Shown: positions 33,946-45,454, counted from the first letter of the stretch. The stretch: 64,000 nt of DNA from Hermatobates lingyangjiaoensis (GCA_026182355.1 JAPFBL010000001.1:930001-994000), one strand, 5' to 3'. Translations and numbers: made by a program. Notes: a model not told the origin generated them from the letters alone.

Positions 33946-35749
33946 TATTGAGTTCCTGTTTTATTTCTGTGTGTTCTTTGTGTCAATATAGTTTATATAT
34001 ATTCAGAAAAAGCACAAAAAATAACACGTAATGCAAATCAATGAAGTTTAAACCACAATGAAACTGGAAGGCCTCAGAACATTTGTTTCTATTTTTTCCT
34101 TTTTCCATTGTGGTTTAAACTTCATTTATATATATTTTTACTCATTTCAGGAAAACTACGAGGAAACTAAAGTCTTTTGACTCGTCATATTCTTTATCAA
34201 ACAAAAAAGTGATGACCAATATTTAATTTTTATTGATGTGATATAATCCTATTTTTTTTATCTTGATATATAAAATTGAAAACCAAGAAACAAACTAATT
34301 TCAAAAGATTTAGAGATGTGATGTATATACAATGATTGATCTAAAAGTACTCAAAATCATACAATTTACAGTATTTGGAATATTTTAATCAAATTTGAAT
34401 GATTATAAATAATCATTGGTTGAAAGTTGAGGTGAATTTGTTTAGGGTGATATCAAAGATGACCAAAAAAAGTCTTTTTTAAATTGTATGATAAAAAAAG
34501 TGTTCAGTCGTCAATCAATTTTTTTTCCTTTTGTTTAAAATTTATTTGAACAAGAAACTTTTTAAATAATATTATTTTAAGTTAATTCCTATAAAAAATA
34601 AGTAATTGTTAATAGTATTTCAATCCAAAATGGTTTATGAAATTGTTATTACCATTAACAAATGATGCTAGTGATTCAATAATTTATAATACCAATTGAT
34701 TATAAATGGGTTTTATGATACCATGAAATAGAGTATTGCCTTTATTTTTCATGAATAATTTTATTTTCATTTTTATTTTTTAATGAAATCATTAAATAAA
34801 GATTACGCAATTTTATAAATTATTAGCAGTTATCTGATATTGTTTGGGGAAATTGCTTTCTTATATTTAAATATATGAATCTGTAAACGAGTAAATTCAT
34901 AAAATGAAGTTCAAAAATAATAAGGTTTACATTGTTTTTATTTAAACTTTTTTTAAATAATTTATTATTTTGTCATGAATCTAAATCAAAGTGGTAAATA
35001 TTAACTGAATATTAGTAATTTGATTCAAATCTGTTGCTATTGTATTGTTATAAGAGTTTTGATTGAGCAGGTTATTTAAAACTAATAACAAAGGAAGGAG
35101 GAGGGACACATTGACCATCCTAGTGTCGACATGTGTTACAATACATCAAAATTAATTGCATAGAAAAGATACCATTTATAACAGCATGGAACATAAATCA
35201 AACTGGTTTTTATTACATGCTTCCCTTTGAATCCAAATATAGAAATTTTAATGAAGTCGGAATCCGATTCGAGTTGAATCATTATTTGCAAAAATATTGT
35301 TTAAAAGATTATTCTTTTTAAAATTGAATATAATTTTTTTAAAAAAGTGTCTCATGGTTTAAAAAGGAAGTTCAGTTTAAAATTATAATGTTTTGAGAAT
35401 TGAATTATAAGATGATTAACTGGTATAGACAGATGTCAGAGAAGATAAAAAAAAAGAAAGAAACTAGAATTTAAATTAGTGTGTCCCATATGGGACATCG
35501 ATACGAGAAATGCTACAAACACTTTTCTATGACATGAGTTTAAAGTTTATATTAATAGTATTATCTTATTGTTTGAAAGATATTAGGATAATAAAATTAT
35601 GAAGTGGGATTAGAAGATCCATAAAGAAGCTAAGAAGGAGGAATATTATTTGTTTTCTGGCACAAAGCCATTCTCAGAATACCGTATTATTGAGGAAAAC
35701 ACATCTACAATGAAATTACCTTCTGGATGTTTACAGTTTAGCAGAATTT
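33946..35749. other. AT-rich spacer with a small foldback
   Basis: Perfect 21-bp inverted arms at 34040-34060 and 34106-34126 (centred on tttaaaccacaatg). A related half-copy lies near 37300. The rest holds nothing recognised. Confidence 0.5.
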
Positions 35750-36130
35750 TGAGCAGAGTTGGGTGTGAGGGAGGGGTTATGTAAGTTGTTGAGATAAGGT
35801 AAGAAATGATTTGGGGCTTAAAGCAAATGGGATAGTTGCATTGTATTTGCTAAACGCTAGAGCCCGACGTCGGTATAAAGCCATAGAGTAAAGATGGCTG
35901 TAGAACAAACAGGGGTCGGTGAGTACACAATGTAAATTACCCAGTTTAAGGCGACCGTCAACACAGATAGAGGAGCAGGTGTTTGCAGGCGGGCGCCGTC
36001 CACTGGGCCTCCTTATCGCAGCGAGCTTCAGTTCTTCCTGCCAGCCGGCCGTTTAACCGGCATACATCACCGCAATTGGGCTCGCTCCTAGCTCATACCT
36101 TCTCGGTCTAGACCTTCTAATTAATCTAAA
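35750..36130. other. GC-richer island, purine to pyrimidine
   Basis: Left: gttgggtgtgagggaggggt and tttggggcttaaagcaaatg. Right: ccttatcgcagcgagcttc, gttcttcctgccagccggc and accttctcggtctagacc. ggccgtttaaccggc forms a small palindrome near 36048. One of the largest islands. Confidence 0.55.
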
Positions 36131-36589
36131 CTTACATAGAACGCTCTATTAATTTAATCTGCTATCTCATCCAACAGCCGGCACACACCTACTTGTGTTT
36201 TATGCCAAAAAGAGTTTAAGCGTTCTCTAAATAAGCAACATCAAACTTCTTTACCTATAGACAATACAAGGAATTTTAGTACTCACTTACTGTGCTATTC
36301 AGAACAAAAATAAAACCATAATTAACACATTGAACTCATCATCACGTTACTACATCCGTATTCTTACAAAAGCATTTTTATAGCCATTATATTAAAGTAT
36401 GAAACTAAATATATGGCAAACAATAAAAGTTTTCATGCTTCAAATTTATTTTTTTACGTTAATAATTTTACGTAACTGAGCAGAAACACCTTTTTAGTGT
36501 AGAAATAAAATGTTGTTAGGTGAAAAAACTACTATTAAAGCAGTTCCTGATAGATTTTCATGTCATGTTCCTAATGAGAAAGTACATTG
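36131..36589. other. AT-rich spacer
   Basis: No recognised feature. Confidence 0.4.
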
Positions 36590-36980
36590 ATGAATACATA
36601 GAAGACAAGATTGGGGCTGGATAAAAGACAAAGAGCTTGCCCGAGGCGGATGCTGGAGCCTGCGGGTGGCACAAGATGGCGACTGGTGTGTTTTTGTCTG
36701 AAGGTAGCGGGGTGCCAATGGCGAACTGTGGCGGAAACGTGCTTTTGACACGGCCTGCTCACGTAGACACAAAAAATGTCTACAGGAAACAGAAACGAAA
36801 AAATGACGCCCAACCAAGTCAAGCCTTGTATCAGCTGTCAAACTTGTAAAGCTGTTCAACATAGGAAATGGCGTGGTCGAGAACCAAGTCCTTCACTGTC
36901 CAGAGCTTCTTTATAATGATCCTGCAAACACCCTGCCTGCTACAAGGACAATTCCTCATCTCAGTGACTCAGTTTCATTT
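36590..36980. other. GC-richer island, purine to pyrimidine
   Basis: Left: gcccgaggcggatgctgga and ggtagcggggtgccaatgg. Right: cttcactgtccagagcttc and aacaccctgcctgctacaag. Four overlapping frames on both strands give unrelated products, so none is accepted. Confidence 0.5.
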
Positions 36981-37124
36981 TTCTGTTGTAACAGTCGTTT
37001 ATAGATTAATTTTTATTTTACGTTTTGGTTATACACACTTATATATATAAAGATTTCACATATACACGTGAAATAACAATCAATGATCAAACCACAATAA
37101 GAAATGGGAAAACAAGACTAAGAT

Positions 37125-37154
37125 CTTTCAACCGTAACAAGCGGTCTTCGTCAG
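37125..37154 (-). ncRNA. Hammerhead-like core, family A (left arm)
   Basis: Minus strand: CTGACGA, stem ACCG/CGGT, GAAAG, with potential stem III AGA/TCT from GATCTTAGTCTT. Confidence 0.5.
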
Positions 37155-37170
37155 AGTCCAAGACCCCTCT

Positions 37171-37200
37171 CTGACGAAGACTGCTTGTTACGGTTGAAAG
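37171..37200 (+). ncRNA. Hammerhead-like core, family A (right arm)
   Basis: CTGACGA, stem ACTG/CGGT, GAAAG, with the same potential stem III. Confidence 0.5.
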
Positions 37201-37486
37201 ATCTTAGTCTTGTTTTCTCATTTCATATTCTGGTTTGATCATCGATTGTTATTTCACTTGTTTATGTGAAATCTTTTTATATATGAACATATTTATATAA
37301 AGTTTAAGCCACAATGGAAAAAGAAAACCATTTATTTATTGTGATTTTTCTGCATATATATATATATATAGATAAAAGTTGGAAGCAGTTCTTCATTTGA
37401 ACATATAATGTTAAATAACGTCCCAGATTTCGCTTGCAACTGTTTTCTACATAAATTCTCTAATTTCTAATATTATATATATATAT

Positions 37487-38045
37487 ATTGATAGAAGAAG
37501 CATTAAACACCGCATGCGATTGGTTGACTATACTAGACAGCCCAACCAGTCACCCGGCCTCTCTTGGTTACTCAGCCGATTGGTCATCACTATTCACAGG
37601 GGCATCGAATTCGCTTATATCGATTACTAATTTGTAGGAGCTATCAAAGTTTCTGCAGCTAGGTATAACATTCATATCACTTATTTGTGAATTTAGAACA
37701 GGATTCAAATCCTTAATATAGAGAGCTTCAATTATTTTTAATCTATTACTGTCACTGTTATGTTTGCAGATGAACAGTGACAGTAATAGATTAAAAATAA
37801 TTGAAGCTCTCTATATTAAAGATTTGAATCATGTTCTAAATTCACAAATAAGTGATATGAATGTTATACCTACCTGCAGAAACTTTGATAGCTCCTACAA
37901 ATTAGTAATCGATATAAGCGAATTCGATGCCCCTGTGAATAGTGATGACCAATCGGCTGAGTAGCCAAGAGAGGCCGGGTGACTGGTTGGGCTGTCTAGT
38001 ATAGTCAACCAATCGCATGCGGTGTTTAATGCTTCTTCTATCAAT
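37487..38045. mobile_element. PLE-derived palindrome, 273-bp arms, 13-bp loop
   Basis: Arms 37487-37759 and 37773-38045 are near-perfect reverse complements (a handful of mismatches by eye, e.g. ttggttactcag against ttggctactcag). The loop is atgtttgcagatg. Both arms derive from the C-terminal end and 3' flank of a PLE endonuclease gene. Each end abuts or nears (TA)n (37473-37489 and 38082-38120). A transcript would fold into a long double-stranded hairpin. Confidence 0.9.
37774..37964 (+). pseudogene. PLE endonuclease C-terminus in palindrome arm
   Basis: Encodes NRLKIIEALYIKDLNHVLNS, matching the end of PLE GIY-YIG domains (compare IYEAMKIMKHNPLIN at 32.7 kb and IIESLCIKEKKPNLN at 27.8 kb) with the expected Glu. 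An acidic tail runs to a stop at 37962. The YIG part is absent because the palindrome centre cuts it off. A mirrored, slightly mutated copy lies on the minus strand of the left arm. Confidence 0.75.
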
Positions 38046-38082
38046 GTCTCCGAAGAAATCAAGAAGAACGTCTCCATGCAAA

Positions 38083-38117
<35 letters not shown>

Positions 38118-38999
38118 ATATGCAGAAGTGTTATATTAGACACAATTGTATCTTAATTGAAGGAAACGACTAAAAAAAGTAAAAAAAAATAATTTTTTTA
38201 AGTATTTCGAGATACGGCATGAATGAAGTAAAGAGCTTCAGCACTTTTTCCATTTTTTTAATAGTTTTACTGATTTAGTTGACCTCTAACACTATGCAAA
38301 TAAACTCTATATTTGGATATTTTCTTTGGGCACAGAAGTTACATCCTTGTTCACCTTATCATACTAATTTGATAAAATGACATTAGAATAAACACAGACA
38401 AGTTGCATATATGCAGTGATAAACTTTCTACATATAAATGGAATCATATATTATCACAGAGTTACATTTTCTAACCAATAATGTGGAAGATTGTAGCTGT
38501 TTAATATATACGTGATCATCTTATACTGAGAGACATGGAAAAAAATTATAAGTTTCTACGTATATTCTTGTTAAGACTAAACCCCTAAAATCCTATTTTT
38601 GGTATTAACTTGCGTCTTTTTGAATGGTATTTATAACAAAATTTTCAAGCCTCCATATGCAGCACTATTTGACAACCCCTATTTGAATTTAAGAGATATA
38701 CAGTTCTTGAGGATGTAATTCCTACTTGTTGATTATATTACAACTTGGGAAAGGGATATTTTATGAACTCTCTTTTCTTGTCATAGCTCAAAATTTAGAT
38801 ATACTAGTAAATTAGTCTTAATAAATATTCATAATAAAAATTGTCAAGTTTTATCATCAAATACTTGTCAGATAGTTCTGTAACATTCATTAAATTTTCG
38901 TCCCACTTGGTAATAGGATGAAAAAGTTTTTTTTTTATAGGAACCAAATTATGCATGTATAATAAGATTTTAGGGTATGCAAGTGAAATAAAAAGCAAC
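38046..38999. other. (TA)n then AT-rich spacer
   Basis: (TA)n at about 38082-38120 with one interruption; nothing else recognised. Confidence 0.45.
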
Positions 39000-39080
39000 G
39001 TCTAAACCACAGTAAGAAACTGAAAAAAGTCAGTATCAGGTTTGACTCTAACGAAGACTGCTTGTCAGGGTTGAAAGGGT
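39000..39080 (+). repeat. Degenerate family A fragment
   Basis: taaaccacagtaagaaactg, then gactctaacgaagactgctt and gggttgaaag. The core reads CTAACGA, so it is dead. No flanking (TA)n is seen here, in contrast to better-preserved copies. Confidence 0.5.
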
Positions 39081-39828
39081 ATCAAAAATATGATTTTGCA
39101 TCCAGAGTACAATCATACTCTCGATGCAAAAATATAATCAATTAAGTCACTTAATAGAATGTCCATGAGGTTGATTATAGTGAGATTGCTAATGTACAAT
39201 CTCAATATAATTAGTACAATTAGTTACAATATGTTTGTAAGATAATCACATTAAAATAAAACAATTTATTAAAGTGATTGTAATTGGTCTCAAAATAGGT
39301 TTACTTACACTAGTGTTGAGCGTAGACATATTAATTTTTTTTACTGGTTTTGCAAAATTTCACCACTGATATTTCATCTTAAATCTACTCAAACCAAAAT
39401 TTATTCTTAGGTCAAGTAATTACTATTTAGAAATGTCTAAATTTTGTGAAATTTAAATAAACTGTTTCTCTTCTAAGTGCATTAAGCAATAAAGAGAACA
39501 TTAAAGCACAGTTAACAATTAAAAACAATAATTTGAAGTTAAAGAACAACTTTGAATTATTGTCTCTGTTTTATTGCCTACAATGTTTTCGAGGGAGTTT
39601 TGAATGGCACTTAAGGTATCTTGAAACTTGGTAACATTTATCTTTCATTATCTTCCATAACTTTAGTTTAGTTTATTGACATAAACCAAATTTTTGAGAT
39701 ACTTTTGTAAAATTTTTTGAGAAAATTATTTTAAACTTTGTTTTCATGGTCCTTATGTTCCTTTACTATATGATTTGAAAACTCATAATTCATTTGATAT
39801 TCTATTCTAATTGTTTATATTTAATTAA
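39081..39828. other. AT-rich spacer
   Basis: No recognised feature. Confidence 0.4.
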
Positions 39829-39982
39829 TATATATATATATATATATATATAAAACTAAAGTTTATCAGATCTCTGTCAGTTCCTATAAATATTGATAAA
39901 AGTCCTGACCGAGTCCCAATGAACTGTAGTTTTGTTTCTATTCCACGGTTGATACTTTTATCAATATTTATATATATATAAT
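39829..39982. repeat. (TA)n-flanked partial family B relic
   Basis: (TA)n at both ends. Inside are gaccgagtcccaatgaactg and ctattccacggttgatac, comparable to the outer end of the 12-kb element (gaccgaatcccgattac and ctatccaacggttgatat). aaatattgataaaag is inverted later as cttttatcaatattt, making a small foldback. Confidence 0.5.
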
Positions 39983-39983
39983 A

Positions 39984-40082
39984 AGAGTCAGTTGGGTTTT
40001 TGACTCTGACGAAGACTGCTTGTTACGGTTGAAACATCTTAAGTCTTGTTTTCTCATTTCATATTGTGGTTGGATCATTGAT
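39984..40082 (+). mobile_element. Family A copy
   Basis: gtcagttgggtttttgactc, core, cttgttttctcatttcatat and tggatcattg, with TA tracts on both sides. Lacks the terminal ttcac...gtgaa hairpin. Confidence 0.7.
40006..40035 (+). ncRNA. Hammerhead-like core, family A
   Basis: CTGACGA, stem ACTG/CGGT, GAAAC. The following CATCTTAAGTCTTG differs from the usual GATCTTAGTCTT, so stem III would need a shifted pairing. Confidence 0.4.
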
Positions 40083-42479
40083 ATATATATTTCTCGTTGA
40101 TGTATGTTTCTTTAAATACCTTGTTTATTATCGCTTAACAAATTTTCTTGAAGGTCTTTCCAACTTACATATATAGTCTCTTCATTTTTTGGAACTGAAC
40201 AAAACAATATATTTGTTTTTTTTATTTTTTAATTTCATTTTTTACATTGAAACAGAAATTTCCGACATGTTTTAGTTTCCAACTTAAAATTGCTCACTCA
40301 TATGACCTAATTCAGATAAAATAAGTGATTAAATTTAGAAGGATTTGATGTTATGAACTAGATATTTAAAATACTTTTATATAAAATCCATCCTCTTAAA
40401 AAATTTAAACACTTGTAAATAGAAGTTTGCAATAGATGAGGTATCTTAAAACTTGCCTCTAGCCTAATTTGTTTGAGATAGACTAAATTCATTTCACACT
40501 GCTTCTGCTGTACACTAGTCTGGATGATTATAATGTATAGTTTTAATATTCTTGAGAAGTATGTTTTTTGGTTTTTAATGCTTGGTTTTATTCTTGTATT
40601 TTCAGCGTTACTATAATCTGGAGCCGACTCTGATCTAGTTTTTGATATATCTTTGTATTCACTGTCACAATTTTAAGGATGAGTTTTTTTTGTGTTCATT
40701 TTTTTGTTTTGCTCTTTGAGAGCCCGTTTTGAGTTGCATCGTTAGATTTCGTACTGTTGTGGCAATTGAATCAATGTATCTAGACATCAAGAACTCTCAG
40801 TTTCTTATTGGTATTCAACAGCATATCAAACTCATATGACATTGGGGGCAGAGGAACTATTTTGTACTATACTAAGGACCACATATTCTTAATGTTCAAA
40901 AAATAAATAAAATACCATTGATAAAATGATTATTTTATATATTTATTAGACTAAACTATACTAACTAAACTAAAACTTTTTTCATTGCATTGTATAGTAG
41001 TATATACACACACGTCTTATATTGGATGTAATTTTTTTAATCTGAAACTATGGTATCCTATAATTAAAGGAAAACCTCAAATAAAAGTTATAGTTAAAAA
41101 AATCACAGTTTAATTCTACTAATTAGAAGTTATTTGAAATCTTTCGTTGCAAAATAAGTCGTCAGCATTTCATTGAATTTTTTGACCAGATGCTTTTTTT
41201 AAAATTGATATTATAAGCGTAACAAACGATTATATTTTAAGAAACCGATTGTCAATTGTATGATATTCTGGAACTCCAACTTCCATACATTTTTCCTTCA
41301 GCAATGATTCACATTAGATACCAATTAATTTAATTTGTATTTGTAAATTTTCAAAAATAATTTCAATATCTATAGAGAGAAGTGAAGTAAAAAAGACGAA
41401 ATTGTACTCTACAGCTTTTAAAATTACAAAATTTTCAATCAGTCTCTGATTCTATCAATTTAATATATCGAGCGAATTCTGTAAATTTTAATTGACACAA
41501 TTTAACCTATATGTATTGACGGCTTTCAATGTGAGTCAAGTTGTCTTTTTCTATTTTTTTCCTATTAAAGATTTTTGTTAATGTTATCAAATAGCAATGT
41601 GACAATATAACTTTTGCCTTGAAGCCTAGGAATAAGATGACTTGTAATATGAAATGAAAAAGGCAAGTCCTCTCTCTCTATTGCCCGTTTTAAATCAGTA
41701 CGTACATAATTTATTAGATTCCAACAAAATTATGATTCCATCCAGCAATTTGAAAAATTTTCATACGAAAACCATCGAACTTTCGTATAATATGGTCAAT
41801 CGGTGTATTTACATTTTATGCCTTCCAAAAATAAAGTATATTGTTGATGATGAATTCCACTTGCTCGAACATAATTTCCAATTTTAGTGACTACTTTTAA
41901 AACATGTCAAACATGTTATTGAAAACTTTGGAGTATAGCGTACCAAGTTTTCATGCAAGCACAAGCGACCCAAAAACATCAAGCAAAAGTTCAAACTTTC
42001 CAACTACATGCGTCAAATCTTGATATTAACTAATTGTAAATGGGGATACATTATTAATCAAATAATCGCATATAATTAATTTAAACTGTGCCCTGCAACT
42101 GTGATAAACTGAACGGCATGGAAATAAATAATAAAATTATTTTAAAGAATAACTTTATGCGTTTATTAAAAAAATATAATTTAAACGTTTCTACTAGTAT
42201 TGTCATGCCTGGATACAACACTGGTTTGCTGGAGTTACGGTTTTACTTGGGGATTATTTCTAATAACCATATTTGCAGTGTGAGAACTAAAGTAGTAGAT
42301 ACTTTTATTTTACTCCCAACATTCACAAATGAGGTGTTGGCTTTGATAATTGTCTTTAACAATCTCTCGATGCTTATATAAACTATCATAATATCACTTA
42401 TAAATTTTGAGCATTGATCCTTATAGCATACGAGTTGTTTCCGATATAGTTGAGTCTGATTACTTCTGAATATTATAAT
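40083..42479. other. Long AT-rich spacer
   Basis: About 2.4 kb with no island, recognised repeat or gene. Frames at 41654-41887 and 42088-42381 have no recognisable domain and an amino-acid bias typical of AT-rich noncoding DNA. Confidence 0.45.
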
Positions 42480-42521
42480 GTTATATATATATATATATAT
42501 AATAATAATATATTATTATAT

Positions 42522-42559
<38 letters not shown>

Positions 42560-42635
42560 AGATTTCAGATAAAGACGTAAAATAGCAATCAATGTTCAAA
42601 TCTCAACATGAAATGAAAAAAAAAAAGACTAAGAT

Positions 42636-42665
42636 CTTTCAATCACAACAAGCGGTCTTCGTCAG
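42636..42665 (-). ncRNA. Hammerhead-like core, family A (left arm)
   Basis: Minus strand: CTGACGA, ACCGC-TTGTT-GTGAT, GAAAG. Catalytic boxes are intact; stem II carries mismatches. Confidence 0.4.
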
Positions 42666-42708
42666 AGTCAAAAAACCCAACTGCTTGGGTTTTTGACCCT
42701 CTTAGACT

Positions 42709-42738
42709 CTGACAAAGACCACTTGTTGTGGTTGAAAG
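42709..42738 (+). ncRNA. Hammerhead-like core with re-paired stem II
   Basis: CTGACAA, then ACCAC-TTGTT-GTGGT (five pairs, all complementary), then GAAAG. Against the usual ACCGC/ACGGT, changes on both sides of the stem keep it paired. The G-to-A change in the CTGANGA box is unfavourable. Confidence 0.4.
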
Positions 42739-42794
42739 ATATTAGCTTTTTTTCCTCCATTCCATATTGATGTTTGAAACATCCACAAACACAC

Positions 42795-42915
42795 AAACCA
42801 CAATAAGAAAATGGGAAAACAAGACTAAGATCTTTCAACCGTAACAAGCGGTCTTATTTTCCCATTTTCTTATTGTGGTTTGATCATTGATTGTTATTTC
42901 ACGTGTTTATGTGAA

Positions 42916-42918
<3 letters not shown>
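42795..42918. mobile_element. Truncated family A foldback, second in tandem
   Basis: aaaccacaataagaaaatgg ... aagcggtctt is followed directly by the inverse ttttcccattttcttattgt and the gtgtttatgtgaaat end. Same organisation as 33733-33867 but with a different break point (inside the core). Confidence 0.75.
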
Positions 42919-42925
<7 letters not shown>

Positions 42926-43006
<81 letters not shown>

Positions 43007-43014
43007 TGAGAGAG
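42926..43014. repeat. (TA)n followed by (GA)n
   Basis: (TA)n to about 42971, then (GA)n with aaagtgaga interruptions. Confidence 0.9.
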
Positions 43015-43214
43015 AAAGCACATAATTCAAGCTATCGCACATATATGATTATTTTTTTTAATATAAGTAAATACTACATAAGAAATATGAATAATTTCAG
43101 AATTGTAGGAAGCTAACAAGTTGAAAATTTGCTTACATTTTAAATAAAACATATATTAGAGATATTTCAAAATATAACCATTATTGTATCAAACACAAGT
43201 AAATCTACAAATAA

Positions 43215-43305
43215 GGAAATCACCATTAAAAGCAGCAAAAGAAAAGAGATAAACTCTAAGCTCTTTCGAGTGGTATCCCATCATCAGCGAGCCGTATATA
43301 TATCT
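43215..43305 (-). mobile_element. Family I PLE-like tail
   Basis: Single minus-strand copy ending near a short TA tract (43294-43302). Defined only by the hammerhead-like core at 43263-43287 and its flank. Confidence 0.45.
43263..43287 (-). ncRNA. Hammerhead-like core, family I
   Basis: The minus strand reads CTGATGA (canonical), TGG-GATA-CCA stem II, then CTC and GAAAGAGC. Downstream, AGAG can pair with CTCT (about 12-nt loop) as stem III, leaving U as the cleavage-site nucleotide. Stem I is not evident. Confidence 0.5.
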
Positions 43306-44334
43306 TATTACAGGATGTGGTCTTAATGAGTGATAAATATTCCATCTTTATGAAATTCGATATATCTATATTAAAGTGTGGAAGTTTGAAATAATAATTT
43401 GAACACATCACACATAATTAGAGAGTTTAATGTAAGTAGTTAATAGTTTTTTTGAACAGTTATCAGTTAATTAAATAATTTATAGTAAGTTATGTTTTAA
43501 TTAATTAAGAAAACGTTATGTTGAGTCTTCAGTTTTTGCTTTTAATTGTTGATTGTTTGGAAAACAATGGTACACGAGTTGAAATAGTTGAGAGGAAGGC
43601 ATCAACAGTAATGTTCCACCCTTATTGGACAAAGAAGGATAATCCGCGAGATAATTCATTGTGTACTTTAAAAGAAACTTTGAAACAGTTTGGAAGTAAA
43701 TAAAGTTAGGAATCGGATTTGAGAAAACTGAGGTCGGTTCAATGTAAATACAAGCAGTCTCAAAGTATTGGGGTGTCAAGTATTTTACTGTCATTTAAAT
43801 ACCTTACAAGATCAGCAAAGTAATTCTTATTGATTTCAATTTATATTTATAAATTTCATATAATTGAAAGCAAGCTGAAACTAATTAGAAATGGAATTGA
43901 TTTTTCAAATGTTCGACCTTATGATTAGCAATTGCAGTTTAATTAACTTGCATTTCGGTGCTCATGGATATTTGCAAAGGAGTTCTTTTTTTTTTTCTTG
44001 CCAATTCCTTCTGTTAATAACTTTGGCATTATAATTTCATTAGTTTAGCAAATACTCATATGTAGTCATCAACAGATTTGCATGCAATACATTTAAGTCC
44101 TAACTTAATAACTAAAAGATTTATTTACTGATGCTCAGTATGGATTTTGTTTGATATTTAGGTTTTTCATCATCTCTCTTTGTATTTATCATTTCTTTTT
44201 AGTTTTGCAGACAAATTGATTTTTTACAAACAGAACTAATAATTATTCCTGATTACAAGTAGATTGATTAATTCTACATTCATTTGAATGGCACATTTCT
44301 GGCATATCTTTTAATAACTACTCTACTGAAATAA
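43306..44334. other. AT-rich spacer
   Basis: No recognised feature. The antiparallel 61- and 92-aa frames at 43516-43794 overlap each other and match nothing I know. Confidence 0.4.
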
Positions 44335-44475
44335 TAAAGATTCTATTTTAGAACACGTTTCCAACACTTAGTGTTATCATGAGATAGATCTGCATAAGTA
44401 AGGTGGTCCTCCTTACTGAGGCAGTGTATCTGATGATGAACATTAAGTGTTCGAAACGCTAAACCGCGAAAATGT
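44335..44475 (+). mobile_element. Family E foldback, left copy
   Basis: Internally palindromic: gtttccaacacttagtgtta (minus-oriented core) mirrors gaacattaagtgttcgaaac around a central agtaaggtggtcctccttact. It recurs inverted at 45455-45588, and a third relative lies at 52507-52783. Confidence 0.75.
44430..44457 (+). ncRNA. Hammerhead-like core, family E
   Basis: CTGATGA (canonical), hairpin GAACA-TTAAG-TGTTC, then GAAAC. GAAA is followed by CGC-TAAACC-GCG, a perfect three-pair stem III. The expected U before the cleavage position is A, so cleavage is uncertain. Confidence 0.5.
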
Positions 44476-45454
44476 ACTGAAATTTTAATTTATTTCAAAA
44501 TTAAATTGTTATGAAAAAATATAAATATTTTATTGAAATGAAATCAAATGATAACATAAAAATATAATTAAAAATAATGAATATATCTTTTTTTTTTATA
44601 AATTAAATTTAAAACCACATTAAAATATGTAAAATTATGTACTGTTGACTAGCATCAAGTATTTTGAACTCGTCAGTTTGACTTTCTATGTACTATCTTC
44701 ACTTGTTATCAAGTGGCATAAAACAAAGACGCATTGACCAACTTATTAGTTCTACTTGAGGATGGACGAGGTCTATACTGGTTGATACACTCTGCTCCGG
44801 TAAGATTGTAGCTGTCATAAGGCTTACGCTACAGTGAAGTATAATACTTTCAAGCCTACTGATTGTTTACGATTGTGTAGCTACCTGTAACTAATAAATT
44901 TGTTTGGCATATAACGCATATTAGTAGTTTTTATTATTGCAGTCTTTCTTTAATTTCTAAATATCCATGTGATTATTTTAAACCTTAGATCGTTCCTAAC
45001 CTTAGAAAAAGAAGATATTGAAAAATTTTTCCAGAGTTTATTAAAAAATGGAAAATGCATTTAATGTTAAACCCAAGATATAGAGAAATTGTGTTTACAA
45101 TTATTAGCACGAAAACAGTTCTAAAAATCTTCAATGTTGTGCTGTCCGACTAGAAAATAAAATATTCAAAGATAAATCTAACATATTTCAATTCAACTTG
45201 AAAATTAAACAGCCATCATTTTACTAAAAACTACTGGCATTACTGCAAGACTTGTTTATCATTACTGTAGGTTATGATATTAATTTACTGAAGCAAAACC
45301 AAATACAACAGTAATGAAATATTAGTTTTGTAAAAATATAGAAAATTAAATTTCAGAAAAATGTAAGATTTCCAGTACTATGCAAGCAGTGATGTGTGAT
45401 ATTTACTCATAATAGTGTGAAAAAATATATTAAGTGTTTAGCCTAAGGATTTTA
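44476..45454. other. AT-rich DNA between inverted family E copies
   Basis: About 980 bp between the two copies; no protein or structural signal recognised. It could be the interior of a larger inverted-terminal-repeat element or simply spacer. Confidence 0.4.

Larger units (their letters stand above)
37049..37275. mobile_element. Complete family A foldback
   Basis: Head-to-head copies each including the ttcac...gtgaa hairpin, the gatcaaaccacaata block and the core, separated by about 16 bp (agacccctct in the centre), with TA tracts outside. Both catalytic cores look intact, making this the best-preserved example. Confidence 0.85.
42480..42780. mobile_element. (TA)n and family A foldback
   Basis: (TA)n / (AAT)n mosaic 42480-42559, then inverted family A copies (42560-42670 minus, 42690-42780 plus) around gggttttt-type sequence. 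More diverged than the 37-kb example. Confidence 0.75.

Noticed and set aside
42088..42381. 97-aa plus-strand frame as a possible gene
   Set aside because: No domain, AT-driven amino-acid bias, no duplicate or splice context.
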